Below, piece after piece: positions 22,470-34,620 of a DNA stretch of 64,000 bases (position 1 is its first letter; the number at the start of each line of letters is the position of its first letter). The position numbers were made by a program, and so were the translations under genes. Source of the DNA: Apium graveolens (lineage: Eukaryota > Streptophyta > Magnoliopsida > Apiales > Apiaceae); assembly GCF_009905375.1 (NCBI RefSeq), contig NC_133650.1, positions 173,246,518 through 173,310,517 of the forward strand. The letters run 5' to 3'. Below the pieces are notes generated by a model. That model was not told the DNA's origin. It did not search any database and saw nothing but the letters and a program-made list of their open reading frames with translations.

Positions 22470-24050
22470 TGTTGAAAGTAATCATGTCCAAGAAACACAG
22501 GTTATTCGTAGATCTAGTAGGATTCACCATGAGTCTGGAAGAAATTATGGACTTCTTTTCACTCAAAATGGTGATGTGATGCTTACGGATAATGATAAAT
22601 CCTCTCACCTACCAAGATGCTATGAATCGTACAGACTCCGAGAGATGCCTGAAGGCCATGAATTTTGAGATGGAATCCATGTATCAAAATAAAGTATTGA
22701 CTTTAGTTGATCCACTCGAAGGGGTAAAACCTATAGATTGCAAGTAGATTTTCAAGAAGAAAACTGACATAGATGGTAAAGTACATACCTACAAGGTGCG
22801 ACTAGTGTCAAAAGGTTTTAAACAAATTCATGGTATAGACTATGATGAGACTTTTTCACCAGTTGCTATGGTCAAGTCCATCAGGATTTTGTTAGCAATA
22901 GTTGCTTACTTTGACTATGAGATTTGGAAAATGGATGTCAAAACTGCTTTCTTATATGGGAGCCTTGAGGCGGATGTATATATGATACAACCTGAGGGTT
23001 TTATCGACCCAAAGTTTACTAAGATAGTTTGTAAGTTGCTTCTATCTATTTATAGATTGAAGCAATCCTCAAGGAGAATGAATATCCATTTTGATAAAAC
23101 AGTCAAAGAGTTTGGATTTATTCAAAATGAAGATGAAACATGTGTTTGCAAGAAGGTTAGTGGGAGCCATGTGACATTCCTAGTATTATGTGTAGATGAC
23201 GTATAACAGATATAGAATGACATTCCTTCTCTACAGGATGTTAAGACTTGGTTGACAAATAGTTTCTCGATGAAAGACTTAGGCGATGCTACCTATATAT
23301 TAGAGATCGAGATCTATATAGATAGATTGAAGAGATTAATCGACCTAGTCGGAGTACATACATTAATAAAGTATTACATCATTTTATGATGCAAGAGACA
23401 AAGAAAGGATATGTTTTGATGATTCATGGGATAATGATCTCAAAAGATAATTTACCCCTAAATCATTAGATGATAAGGGTCATTTGAGAAAGTTCTAGAT
23501 GCGTCAGCAGTTGGATCTATAATGTGTACAATGATATGTATTCATCCTGATGTTTCGTATGCTTTGAGCATGACGATCAGATACCAGTCTAATCCAGGTG
23601 AGGGTCACTGTATAGTTTTCAAGAATATTCTTAAGTACTTAAAGAGGACTAAAGATTTATTTTGGTGTATGGGGAAGATAGGGAACTAGTTGTAAAGGGT
23701 TAAATTGATACTAGTTTCTGAACCTAATTTATGGATAGACAAAGATGATTATGTGTCTATGACTAGTTTTTGTTTTATCTAAATATAATTGATGCTAGCT
23801 TGAATAGTTCACAGCAAGAACATTGATGCTTCTATGGAAGCCGAATATGTTGATGCTTTTGAAACATCCAAGGAGACTGTTTAGGCATGTCCTTAAGTGA
23901 TATCACCTTATTAATGACATTAATGATCAAGGAGATATAAATGCAAAGTGCAAAGTAATGATAGTGTTACAGACCCACTGACTAAGGCTTTGTTGCAGCA
24001 GAAGCACGATGGTCGTACTAGTTCCATGAGTATTAGATACATGGGTGATT
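22470..24050 (+). pseudogene. Copia element E reverse transcriptase and RNase H remnant
   Basis: The region 22796-23206 keeps an open 136-codon RT piece ([49 protein letters not shown] and the catalytic box as LCVDDV). The N-terminal RT (GVKPIDCK-like block near 22720) and the following SFSMKDLGDATYILEIEIY segment are in other frames. Farther on, SMTIRYQSNPGEGH and ILKYLKRTKDL (near 23570-23660) mark the RNase H connection, and a degraded EAEYVDA motif lies near 23840. Two conserved Tyr of the RT are altered (YVDD to CVDD). Many stops and frameshifts make it non-functional. Confidence 0.8.
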
Positions 24051-24072
24051 GGCTCTAGTGCAAGTGGGAGAT

Positions 24073-25617
24073 TGTTAGTGTCTGTGCCCTAGAAACAACA
24101 CTATGATGTTTTAGTTTAAGACATTTAGATTATTAATGTTTATGTTCTCTCGATTATTCCCTTTATAATTTATTAATTCTTAATTTATTACGATATAAAT
24201 GTTAGATTAATAAATGTCCTTGGAATATGATATGCAATTCTATATCTCTAAGTATGTTACTTAGAAATGAGATTATGAGAATAGCATCAATATTCCTAAA
24301 TGTCCCTAGTCGAGTATTATTATTAAGGGACAATAATAATGCATTAACACTGGTGTGTTTGTTGACTGATGATCACATCTCATTGATCATGGGTATAGTG
24401 ATACTAAATTCAAAAACACAGGCATATGTAAATGTACATGGTGCTGGAAAGACCCGGTGTAAGATTCTACATGGCTATTATGTCATAAGTAATTCTCATA
24501 GTGATAATGATGTAATGGTCCTTAGACATGAAGTCAATATAATTCTACACGAGAATTAATGTACATTAATTCCATTAAAAGTTATCCCTGATCGGGTAAT
24601 GATAAAAGTGGACATTGGGTATATCATGAATCGTATGAGAAGTATGAATTATCTAGATGAGATTTAACCCTCCTATTTTAGGAGTGATATTATTGGCCTC
24701 TTGTGTGAGCTAGACTATGAAATGCGTGTACACGCTCAAATGTTGATTTGATATGATTTTCTACTCATTGATCAAGGAATCTTGGATTAAACTATGATGA
24801 GGATGATACATTACATGCCTATAGTTTAATCTATTATTTGGTTAAAAGGATTATATTATATTATACATTATTCACGAAAGGTTTAATCGATCACCGATTG
24901 AATTATTATTACTTAGGCAGCAATGATGTATTACTAGATGCCGCTCATTGTTTACGATTTTATATTAGATTTAAAATTCGTTTCCAACGTAATAATAACC
25001 TATAAGGTCACACACAAAGAATGCTTGAAGGATTTTTTAAATTAAATTGGATTTAAATTAAATTAAAGTAGTTCAAATTATCTATAATATTAATTAAGTA
25101 TGATTTAATTAATTAGATAAATAATGATATTCGAATTTACTAATATCAATTATGAAATTCAGTTGTTAAATAATTAAGTGTGACTTAATTATTATACAAA
25201 TAGGAATTTCGAATTAATAATAACTTAAGAGTTATAATTCTTTTTCTACTCTCTATATAATATCTCTTGTGTGGTTGATTTTGGGTGCAAGACTTTTACT
25301 AAAACCCTAGCCACCAAGAGAGAAGATGGAGAGAGCAAGAAGAAACGAGTTTGTGCTAGTACACATCCAATCCTTAAGTTCAAGCATTCGTGTGGATACC
25401 GATAGAGCGTAGATCGCGAGAGCGGGATGCGTGGTGATTGAACAATCTTTGGATCTCCAATATTCAACCAATTTGTAAAGCTTCTTAAGGTAAACCATCT
25501 GATCTATGAATTAAATATCTGTTTTTCGCATGGATCATGCAGTGGGTTTCGAAAATTCTGGCTTTTCATATTTTTTAATTACTGTTTCCGTTGCATTTAT
25601 GTGATCAAAACCCTTCA
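24073..25617 (+). repeat. 3' LTR of copia element E
   Basis: Starts TGTTAGTGTCTGTGCCCTAG after the polypurine tract. Its end is placed near CAAAACCCTTCA at 25617, because the minus-strand integrase frame of Sirevirus B starts right after. A TATA box lies at 25254-25260 (TATATAA). The exact end is not fixed by a second LTR or a target duplication in this window. Confidence 0.7.
25254..25260 (+). promoter_or_regulatory. Candidate LTR TATA box, element E
   Basis: CTCTATATAATATC, followed downstream by a purine-rich leader; typical position for a copia LTR promoter. Confidence 0.4.
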
Positions 25618-26365
25618 GTTTTAAGCTTGGTTTCTTTTCCTTGATCATTTGATAAGGATTTAATCCAGGTATGTTGATCAGTGTCAAATTCTGAATATAA
25701 CAGGTAGTGTTGACAACTTCAGCCCAAAAGTATGTTGGTAGATTAGCTTCCACTAGCATAGTCCTATCAGCTTCAATAAGCATCCGGTTTTTCCTTTCTA
25801 CAACACCATTTTATTGAGGTATTCCAGGAGCTTATAATTTTTTAGAGATTCCCTTGTATCTGCATATCTCATCCATCTTGCTATTTTTAAACTCTGTCTC
25901 ATTGTCACTTCTCAGAATTTGGACTTTGTACTTTATGCCATTTTCAATCAGTCTCAGATGATCCAGTAGAATTTCAGCTATTTCATTCTTATTGTTCAAG
26001 AAAAATACCCAAGTAAATCTACTGTATTCATCAACAACTAGAGTATACCTTTTCTTTTTGATTGACATGACATTCACAGGACCAAAGAGATCCAGGAGCA
26101 GCATTTGATATGGCTTTTTGATGGATGATTCTGACTTGCTCTTGAAAAAGGTTCTTCTTTGCTTAGATTGTTGACATGCATCACATAGTCCATCAGAGGA
26201 GTAGTACATATTAGGAAGACCTCTTACTAAATCTTTATTTACCAGTTCATCGAGATTATGGAAATTTAGATGAGAAAGCTTCTTGTGCCAATTCCAACTT
26301 TCATCTACTGATGCCTTGGTTACCATCAGTATTTGCATAAAGTTTAGCTTCATAAATGTTTCCAT
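25618..26365 (-). pseudogene. Sirevirus B GAG-pre-integrase and integrase
   Basis: From 26365 downward the frame encodes [33 protein letters not shown], the first integrase Asp in [23 protein letters not shown] and the second Asp in ILRSDNETEFKN. After a stop near 25830 (the PQQNG segment is in another frame) comes [22 protein letters not shown]. The frame is cut at about 25618, in the KKPSLK block, by the LTR of element E. A 177-codon stretch remains open, but the gene is split and dead. Confidence 0.85.
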
Positions 26366-27208
26366 GTCTGTAAGCTTTGAAGACCATTTTTCTTATGATC
26401 TTATGAACTACTTCACAGTGAGTATCATAGAACATGACATAGAAACCTCTGTCAGTGATTTGACTAATGCTCAACAAATTGTGCTTTAGTCCATCTACCA
26501 GAGCTACGTATGAGATGATGACATTTCCAATGATAATATCGCCATATCCCAGTAATTTTCCTACGTTTCCATCTCCATAGGAAACCATTGGGCCAACCTT
26601 CAACATGAATTTATTTCCAATCATATGTGTTGAACAACCACTATCCAAGACAAGCACATTCTTCTTGTTTCCCTGTAATCAGAAATATGGAAATTAGTCA
26701 GAATTTTTGAGAACCCACACTTGTTAGGTTCTTTTTGACAACTTATGCATTTTTACATTAGCAGACATATTGTAAGGATTTGGTCCATCAGGATTTACTC
26801 CATTAGGATTTGTCTAGGTACTTTTAACTCTATTAGATGTGCACATTCAATTTAGCAGTTCTATTTAAAACAACAATTTTATTGAATTTTGGCAAAGGAT
26901 CATAATTGTTGTGATACACACTATGATAATCCTTACAAGTGTAAATAGAATGCCAACTGCTACCACAATGAGAACAAGGATTTTATGGTTTGAATAATAC
27001 TGATCTACCACTAATAATAGATTCAGACATTTTAGAGATTTTCTTTTTAGGCTTCCTGCAATCAATCACAATATGATTAGTATTATCATAGTTAAAACAA
27101 GATTTCCTAGGTGTATTAGGAATGTATTTATAGTTGTTTGTCTTGTTTATTCCTTGTTTTCCATTTCTACCTCTCTTGGACCTAGGTTTGGGAGCCTTAG
27201 ACGTTATC
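26366..27208 (-). pseudogene. Sirevirus B Gag C-terminus and protease
   Basis: From 27208 downward the remaining Gag encodes KRGRNGKQGINKTNNYK and two zinc knuckle relics: CFNYDNTNHIVIDC, where the second Cys is Tyr, and an intact CSHCGSSWHSIYTC. A stop follows VWVLK-type codons near 26700. Then come CTGATTACAG and the protease frame: [33 protein letters not shown] and [16 protein letters not shown] (26657-26301). The protease matures the polyprotein. The frame was joined to the rest of gag at 41030 before gypsy element 2 inserted (target TTATC). Confidence 0.85.
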
Positions 27209-28680
27209 TGTAACACCCTCCAAATCCGAGATATAGATCTGGAGTATTACTATCACTAACAACCTTACTAAACCTGTATAATAATATAAACATATAATTA
27301 CCCCTTATTACTACTACTTAGGATCTTTTAAGGTTAAGGTATGAAAACAAGAACAACTTACCAACTTTATTACAACATCTCAAATAACCTGTCTTACAAA
27401 TCTTCTTTATTACAAACCAGTTATCCGTATAAATTTTAAACTAAACTTCTTTTATTCAAACCATAACTATAACTTATATTGTTACACCTATTCTGGCATC
27501 TCAAAACTCTCTTCTAGAATTGGAATAAACATTTTGGGTGCCAGAGGGTCCCGCTGCTTGACCCGCTTCTTAACTACTCGGGTTCGGATGGGTTTCATTC
27601 TCAACTTTAACTGAAAAGCAAGGTAAATAACAATAATACGGGTGAGCCAAAATTTCTCAACGAGCCTGCAACATTTATATATATAGTGTAAAGAGAGAAA
27701 GTTAAATAAACTGGTAATCTGCTGGTTTGAACAACCATCTGTTTCTGTAGTGAGCCATGAAAGCCATTATTGGCGAGTACCAAATGAACTAGACTGGACA
27801 CAAAAACCAAGATATGCACTATAACCTGCTGATCAGTCAGGATATAGCGTGGATCTATACCCAACTGAATAGACCCGCCAACATGTAGGGTACCCAGGCA
27901 CTATGGCCTAATAATCAAGGGTTCTGTTCATACCCGGCCCATATCGTAACCATCCAGTCCATAGCTTAGCATCCGGAACAATCGGTATGCTTTCGATATA
28001 TCCCAACATCAGAATATATCAGAGTATATGTATATATGTGTATGTAATTATTGGAATATGAATAGAGGATTCAATGAATTAGGAGAAATCAGAAATCGAA
28101 ATGAAATAGGAACAAAGGAATAACAATTGTGTATCTGTTTTTATGAACAAGAGTTATCGAGGTACAGTTGTCATGAAAAGTTGAAAACAATTCACTATTC
28201 TGAACTTAGAATAGGGGAAAAACTTGCCTGGTATACGATTCGCCTCGGGTAGTTCACAACTTTCTATCTCCGGCTTGATTCGCCTTGCTTGTGTTGAATC
28301 TATCAAGGAAAGATACTTGTTTAGTTGACTTACATCGTACGCGTATCTCAGACTGGAACCACATAGCCCTTATTGTCTACCCATATGATTCTATCTGACT
28401 CGTATATAATTATGTAACAAATAGAGTTCAAATAATCATGTAAATCACATAGCATGTAAGGCACATAATTAATTTAGGCTTATAATTATTTTTATAATCG
28501 ATACTAGACCTATATTCGCATTAAGAAACAGTGTCTCACTCGATTCCTATTTTTCCAGAATTTATTTGACTCGTATTTATTAATAACAAGGTCTAAAAAC
28601 AAATAAGTATCATAAGTCGAATCGCTCTTGAAAGAAATTATGATTTATAACTATTTTTAATGGAATCGGGTCATTTTTTT

Positions 28681-28695
28681 GAGTCTAAGGGTCTT
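28681..28695. other. Empty SINE target site
   Basis: GAGTCTAAGGGTCTT occurs once here in the 3' LTR, whereas in the 5' LTR of the same element it is duplicated around the SINE (38940-38954 and 39180-39194). Confidence 0.9.
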
Positions 28696-29339
28696 CGTTT
28701 CGATTAAATCGGATAAACGGTTTAATTACTACGCAATAAACAAGATTAAATCAATTATCAATCAATTATAAACAATTATTCACAATTACTTAAATCTTAC
28801 TCATAATTTAAATGATTATCTAGAAATTATCATATTTTAAAATAATTTCTCCCTAATTTTTGGAATTAAATACAATTTATTACAAATTATTTAGTTAAAT
28901 TGATTAATTATAATTAATTAATCAATTCAAATAGATAATAAGTAATTTGAGAATAAGTAAATAAATAAATAAATAAATGGTTACATTCTGAATCTCTAAA
29001 AATTGGAACACAACTCGAATTATTACGAGTTATTCACTTAAACCGATCAATTATCGAACAACTAATCAGTCTAAATAATTAATCTTTAACTAATAAATAA
29101 ATAATTAATTAATTAAGTAAGTAAGTAAGTAAATAAATAGATAAATAAATAATTAATTAAATAAATTAATTTTCAAATTTCTGAATTCAGAAAATAATTC
29201 TAAAATTATTTACAAAATAATTCAGATTTTTAATCAAATTATTTATTTGATTTTCTAATTAATAAAAACAGATTTTCTGATTTTATAAAAATAAAACTAA
29301 ATTAGAAAATTACAGAAACATAATCCAGAAAATAATTTT

Positions 29340-29620
29340 GGGGGTTTTTTGATCAAACCCGGGTCGCTTTTTGGGTTGGAAACGTGTCGACCCTGCGTCG
29401 CGAAGAACACCACCGGCGGCGGAGCCGCGGTGGTTGTTCCAACGAGTAATCACGGCCAAATCACTCGATTTCAGACTTGATTTTTCAGTGTTTTCAATCC
29501 ACAACACCCCAGGACCTTCCCTCCTTCTTCCTTCGTCGATAACGCAGCCGGAATCGCAACGAACGTGGCGGCGGCGACGGCTTCTCCGGCGAGCTCGAAA
29601 CGGAGCCGAAATCGAACCAA
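29340..29620. other. GC-rich island in the gypsy element 2 LTR
   Basis: A CpG-rich patch (CCGGCGGCGGAGCCGCGG, GGCGGCGGCGACGGC) in an otherwise AT-rich LTR, with a homologous patch at 39850-40110. It gives rise to Arg-rich chance frames, but I see no gene in it. Confidence 0.6.
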
Positions 29621-29980
29621 CCCGGTGGCAATCGATCACAAATTCGATGATCTAAACATTTACAACAACGAAATCATCTAATAATTAACGAATTAAAGAA
29701 CCCGAAATTAAGAAACAAACCCAAAATCACAAATTCAAAATCGATTAATCTATAGATAAAATTGATAACAGAATCATAAAGTACGATTAACAAGCTTCAC
29801 AACGAGTACTTACATGATCCATTTGGTGTACTGAATCATGATCAATTTGGTGTACAGAATCATGATTAATTTGAGGTTTGATTCCAAGAACTCTAAACCC
29901 TAATTTCAGAGAATTGGGGATTTTCTTCAATTTTCTGATTTTTTTATGTTTAATTAATAATTAATTAATAATAATTCAGG

Positions 29981-29988
29981 TATTTATA
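29981..29988 (-). promoter_or_regulatory. Candidate LTR TATA box, gypsy element 2
   Basis: TATAAATA on the minus strand, conserved in the other LTR at 40427-40434 and in the related solo LTR at 58341-58348. Confidence 0.45.
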
Positions 29989-30581
29989 TTAGTACAAATA
30001 ATACCCCTAAATAAAATATTAAGGCCCTAATTATACATCTAATAAAATTAATTGGCCCCATTTTTTATAATTTTTGGATATTAAATTTAAATTTTTAAAT
30101 ATCCAATAAATACAAAATATTTGCCAAAAAATCCCAAAAATTAAGAATAATACAAAAATAGAAAGAAAAATGATATTTGATAATTTCATGATCCTATAAA
30201 AATAAAAATGTGATTTTTGTGGGGGTTTTGACACCCGAAGGGGCCCAGAAAAGTCATTTTACGCGAAACGAGAAAATTTATAAAATGTCTGGATGTTCAG
30301 AATATCGATATGATATAGGCCATACTTGACAAAATAGGGCCAATGATTTTATATGAAATATCGGCTATTAAAACACTATTTGGGTCATACAACTTTTGAT
30401 TGAAAAGCATTTAACTAGAATAAAACACTCGATAATTACCCGAAATACGTTCTGATCGAAACATATTACACGTAGCACATAACAGCTAGGGTTTTATAAC
30501 TCAACACACTTACTGGAATATTTAAACACACAAATCATCTTTATTAAGATATAATACAAGCATAATTTCTCGGTCGTTACA

Positions 30582-30592
30582 TCCTCCCCCTT
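30582..30592 (-). other. Polypurine tract of gypsy element 2
   Basis: AAGGGGGAGGA on the minus strand, directly before the 3' LTR. Confidence 0.88.
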
Positions 30593-30618
30593 ATTAGGAT
30601 TCTGTCCTCAGAATCTCG

Positions 30619-31695
30619 CTAGGAAAATAACTGGGGATACTTTTCAAACATTTTACTTTCAAGCTCCCAGGTTGACTCTTCAACCACGGGATTTCTCCAT
30701 AAGACTCTTACTAATGGTACAGACTTATTTCTCAACACTCTCTCTTGCCGATATAAAATTCTTACTGGTTGTTCTATATAAGACAAATCAGCTTGAAGCT
30801 CTATCGGCTCATATTATATTACATGCCTTGTATTAGAATTATAATTCTAAAGCATTGATACATGGAATACATTATGGATATGCTACATATGGGGCGGTAA
30901 GGCTAATTCGTATGCAACCTTTCCGACTTTCTTCAAAATTTCAAATGGACCGACGTATCGTGGTTTTAACTTGCCCGTGTTACCAAACCTAGTCAATCCT
31001 TTCCATGGTGATATCTTCAGTAATACATGTTCTCCTTCTTGATAGTCCACATCCTTCCTAGTTGGATCTGCATATTTACGTTTTTGATTTTGCGCTTCTT
31101 CGAGTCGCTTTTGGATAAGTTCTACTTTTTCCTTAGTCTGTCGAATCAGTTCTGGACCTAAAAGTTTGCGTTCTCCAACTTCATCCCAACACATAAGTGA
31201 TCTACACTTCCTTCCATATAAGGCTTCGTAAGGTGGAATTCCAATGCTAGCATGATCGTTGTTGTTGTAAGAGAATTCCACTAGCGGTAATGTTCGTCCC
31301 AACTGCCTTCAAAATCTATTGCACATACACGTAGCATATCTTCAATTGTTTGAATCGTCATTTCGCTTTGCCCGTCCATATGGGGATGATAAGTGGTGCT
31401 CATGTTTAATTTAGTACCAAGGCATTCCTGAAATTGTCTCCAAAATCTTGAATTAAAACGTGGATCTCGGTCAGACACAATGGATACAGGCACTCCATGG
31501 CGCATCACAATTTCCTTGAGATATAGATGTACTAACTTGTCAAGCGAAAACCTCTCGTTGATCGGGAGGAAATATGTTGATTTTGTTAACCTGTCAATGA
31601 TAACCTAAATTACATCATGGTTTGCTCTGGTTCTCGGAAGTCCTACTACGAAATCCATCGCTAAGTGTTCCCATATCTATTATAGAATATCCAGT
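30619..31695 (-). pseudogene. Gypsy element 2 integrase core end and chromodomain
   Basis: After the solo LTR insertion the minus-strand frame resumes with the core block DFVVGLPRTRANHDV and DRLTKS near 31640-31590. Next come [16 protein letters not shown] with the second catalytic Asp, the Glu region ([15 protein letters not shown], 31508-31281) and, in another frame, YGRKCRSLMCW. The GPY/F-like module (KPRYVGPFEILKKV, YELALPPHM) follows. The chromodomain at the end (VPLVRVLWRNPVVEESTWEL, MFEKYPQLF) runs to TAG at 30621-30619. A stop near 31605, a frameshift near 31290 and an in-frame stop near 30880 interrupt it. The chromodomain itself has no break. Confidence 0.88.
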
Positions 31696-32728
31696 TGTTA
31701 GAAATATGTTGCGAACTTGATGATAAGTTGAACAAAACACCTTAGTAGATTTAACTTAGTGATTTTGTATCTCTCGACGGATGAACTAATATAGTCCCGA
31801 TAGATGAACTTTATAGTCCCGGCGGATGACAATTTAACATCCATCGAGAGTGTATCTTATGTCACAATAAGTATTATAGCACATTTATGTAAACAACAAT
31901 GTTTTAGTTGAGTAGATTCTATAGGATTCTTTAAGTCATGTTGACTACTAGATTGATATGCAGATTAGGTTGGCTAATTGTAAATATAAGATGTCTTGTA
32001 ATTTTGTATAAGTGAAATGGAGTCAAGTGACAGAAACACTCCCGACGGATGATCTACAAAGGCTCCCGACAGATAATCAACAAGGCTCCCGACATGATCA
32101 ACATAATCTCGCCGGATGATAATATTCAAATTAGCAGTTGACAGTGACAACACCGTCACATGCATCGGGTGTTTGCAAATGGAATATGGCAGCCTAATTG
32201 CGGGATTTAGAGAACAAAGAAGCATTACCATTTTCATGCAAATATGAAGATATTCAAATATGCTGGATAGAGTAATGTAGCAGCATGAAGTTAGACTAGA
32301 TATAATTTTGTTTTATTGTCTTGTATTACTATCATGTAACTTGGTGATATATAAACCAAGAGAAGCAAGTAGAACAACTAACTGAGTAAGCATTATTTTT
32401 CAGAGAGATAGATAAAGCTATATCTGTTAAGAATTTCCCTGTAAGTTTGTAAGTTCACTTGTAAGAAGCTGTATGCTATTCAAGCATCACAGAGTTCTCA
32501 TACTAATATATATATTTGGTGGATAAGTTCAAATCCACCAGAAAGTTTTAAAGCTTTGTGTTTTATTACTTTGTGTTTTGATTTCAATTCAAGTTTCATT
32601 CCGCACTTCTTACAAAATCAAACATTGTTATATATATTAAGTAAGAACGACCTTAAAATTCAAAAAGGAGCCAGAAATACATTCACCACCCCCTTCTGTA
32701 ATTCTTGTTGTATTGCTTGGGAATAACA
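31696..32728 (+). repeat. Solo Sirevirus-type copia LTR inside gypsy element 2 integrase
   Basis: A 1,033-bp block starting TGTTAGAAATATG and ending GGGAATAACA, flanked by a perfect 5-bp duplication CCAGT (31691-31695 and 32729-32733). No primer site or coding region is present. It carries repeated CGACGGATGA-like motifs at 31770-31830 and 32040-32120, a TATA box at 32348-32355 and the CACCCCCTTCTG end found in Sirevirus LTRs. It lies opposite in direction to gypsy element 2. Confidence 0.88.
32348..32355 (+). promoter_or_regulatory. Candidate TATA box in the solo Sirevirus LTR
   Basis: TATATAAA followed by CCAAGAGAAGC; same placement as in the LTRs of Sireviruses C and D. Confidence 0.45.
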
Positions 32729-32733
32729 CCAGT

Positions 32734-33200
32734 GGTTGTAGTAATCCGCTCGGACGTTGATGTTTTGCTTTGACTCGCTGGCACGTATAATATTTATTGA
32801 CCCATTCAGCTATTTCTTTCTTCATGCTTGGCCACCAAAAGTTTTCCTTCAAATCTCTGTACATCTTCGTGCTTCCGGGATGAAATGAATATCTTGAACT
32901 ATGAGCGTCTCGCAAAATTTCTGCCTTCAACTCTAGTATATTGGGTATCCAGATTCTTGAGGCAACTCGTAAGATTCCCTTGTCATCTTTCTGGCTTGTA
33001 AATTCTTCTCCAGTCACATTGTCGATTTCATGATTCATTACTTCCTCCTGACATGTTCTTATCTTTTCCAATAGATCTGGCTGGAATGTCATTACGTAAT
33101 TCATTTCAGTGGAGCTTTCTGGAATACGTATTTCAATTTCCAATTTATCGAACTCTCTGATCAATTCTTCTGAGGATGTCAACCTATTCAATCTTTCTTT
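32734..33200 (-). pseudogene. Gypsy element 2 integrase N-terminal part
   Basis: The minus-strand frame from 33191 encodes the RNase H-integrase linker and the HHCC zinc finger: AHSSRYSFHPGSTKMYRDLK and YYTCQRVKAKHQRPSGLL. The first Cys of the pair is replaced by Tyr (YYTC for CYTC), so the finger looks impaired. The frame then enters the solo Sirevirus LTR and reads on for about 25 foreign codons to 32637. The rest of the integrase is found at 31695-30883. Confidence 0.85.
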
Positions 33201-33569
33201 TCAACTCAATGCATCTGCTACAATATTTGCTTTACCTGGATGATAGTTGATCGATACGTCGTAGTCTTTGATTAGTTCTAGCCAGCGTCGCTCTCTCATG
33301 TTAAGTTCTTTTTGCGTGAAAATATATTTTAAACTCTTATGATCCGTATAGATTTCACATTTCTCGCCATAAATATAATGTCTCCAGAGTTTCAGTACGG
33401 AAATAATAGCAGCTAATTCCAGATCATGCGTTGGATATTTTTGCTCATGAGGTTTTAGTTGTCTAGAAGCATATGCGATTATATTTCCATGTTGCATTAA
33501 TACACATCCAAGTCCTCGATAGGAAGCATCGCTGTAAATGACGAAATCTCCTTGATCATCTAGTAGCAC
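33201..33569 (-). pseudogene. Gypsy element 2 RNase H
   Basis: A 122-codon open stretch with all expected blocks: [49 protein letters not shown] and NIVADALS at the end. It is homologous to the RNase H of gypsy element 1 at 12026-12538. A stop separates it from the integrase region (near 33200) and another break lies upstream near 33600. Confidence 0.88.
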
Positions 33570-34620
33570 AAGTACAGGTGTGGTTACTAGTCTATTGTTT
33601 AATTCTTGAAAACTTTCTTCACATTTTTCATTTCATACAAACTTTTCAATTTTCCGAGTCAACTTGGTCAATGGCGTAGCTATCTTTGCAAAGTCTTTAA
33701 CAAATCTCCTGTAGTAACCAGCTAATCCCAGAAAACTTCTAACTTCCGTCGGGGTCTTTGGTATTTCCCAATTTAAAATAGCTTCAATCTGTGTTGGGTC
33801 GACTTGAATTCCTTCAATACTAATTATATGATATAGAAATTGCACTTCCTTTAATCAGAATTCGCATTTCGAAAATTTCGCATAAAGCTGTTCATTCCTC
33901 AAGGTTTCCAAGGTGATTCTCAGGTGTTGTGCATGCTCTTCTTCAGTCTTCGAGTAAATCAGGATGTCATCAATAAATACAATGATAAACTTATCCAAGT
34001 ACTTTTTGAACACTCTGTTCATCAAATCCATGAATGTTGCTGGTGCATTGGTCAATCCAAAGGCCATTACAAGGAATTCGTAATGTTCGTATCTCGTTCG
34101 AAAAGTAGTCTTAAGAATATCTTATGCCTTGATCTTTAACTGGTGATAACCAGATCTTAAATCGATTTTTAAAAACCATGTCGCTTCTTTCAGTTGATCA
34201 AATAAGTCATCGATCCGTGGAAAAGGGTATTTATTCTTGATAGTAAATTTTTTCAGCTCACGATAGTCGATACATAGTCGCATGCTGCCTTCTTTCTTCT
34301 TTACGAACAATACCGGTGCACCCCATGGGATACACTAGGCCTTATAATTCCTCTGTCAAGAAAATCTTGCAATTGCGTTACCAGCTCTTTTATCTCAACA
34401 GGTGTCATTTGATATGAAGCTTTCAAAACTGGTTCAGTACACGGTACCAAATCAATGGTAAACTCGATCTGTCGATCCAGAGGTAGTCGTGGAAGTTAAT
34501 CTGGAAAGACATCATAAATTCCCATACCATAGGAATATCTTCGATCTTCGGACTTACTTTTTCCGTGTCCAATACATATGTTAGATAAGTTTTACATTTT
34601 TGGCGTAGCAATCATTTCGT
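33570..34620 (-). pseudogene. Gypsy element 2 reverse transcriptase
   Basis: Read from 34611 downward: EDIPMVWEFM, then [53 protein letters not shown], the catalytic box in [13 protein letters not shown], and the thumb [14 protein letters not shown]. The active-site Asp pair is intact. Breaks separate the pieces near 34330, 34120, 33850 and 33630, so several frames are used and the enzyme cannot be made. Compare with 11053-12025. Confidence 0.88.

Larger units (their letters stand above)
22359..25617 (+). mobile_element. Copia element E (Angela/Tork type), 3' half
   Basis: A plus-strand Ty1/copia remnant: reverse transcriptase (22470-23312), decayed RNase H (to about 24050), polypurine tract (AAGTGGGAGAT, 24062-24072) and a 1.5-kb LTR (24073-25617). 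Nothing 5' of RT is present, because Sirevirus A ends immediately upstream. The simplest reading is that A inserted into E and that the 5' half of E lies beyond the left edge of the window. On the right, E cuts the integrase frame of the minus-strand Sirevirus B. RT sequence resembles the Angela/BARE-1 and Tork group rather than Sireviruses. Confidence 0.75.
27209..30581 (-). repeat. 3' LTR of gypsy element 2
   Basis: On the plus strand it starts TGTAACACCC and ends CGGTCGTTACA. It aligns with 37468-41024 throughout, except for the SINE. It contains an ATTT/AAAT-rich microsatellite zone (28955-29165) and a GC-rich island (29340-29620). TATA box on the minus strand at 29988-29981. Confidence 0.9.

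Noticed and set aside
24227..24559. 110-codon frame in the LTR of element E
   Set aside because: It is inside the LTR, has no family resemblance and shows no coding signal beyond the absence of stops.
29310..29655. Arg-rich frames on both strands in the gypsy 2 LTR
   Set aside because: They come from the GC-rich island, and the homologous stretch in the other LTR does not keep the frames. Treated as noncoding.
32637..33191. 184-codon frame as a whole protein
   Set aside because: Its last 25 or so codons are read from the solo Sirevirus LTR; only the first part is integrase.
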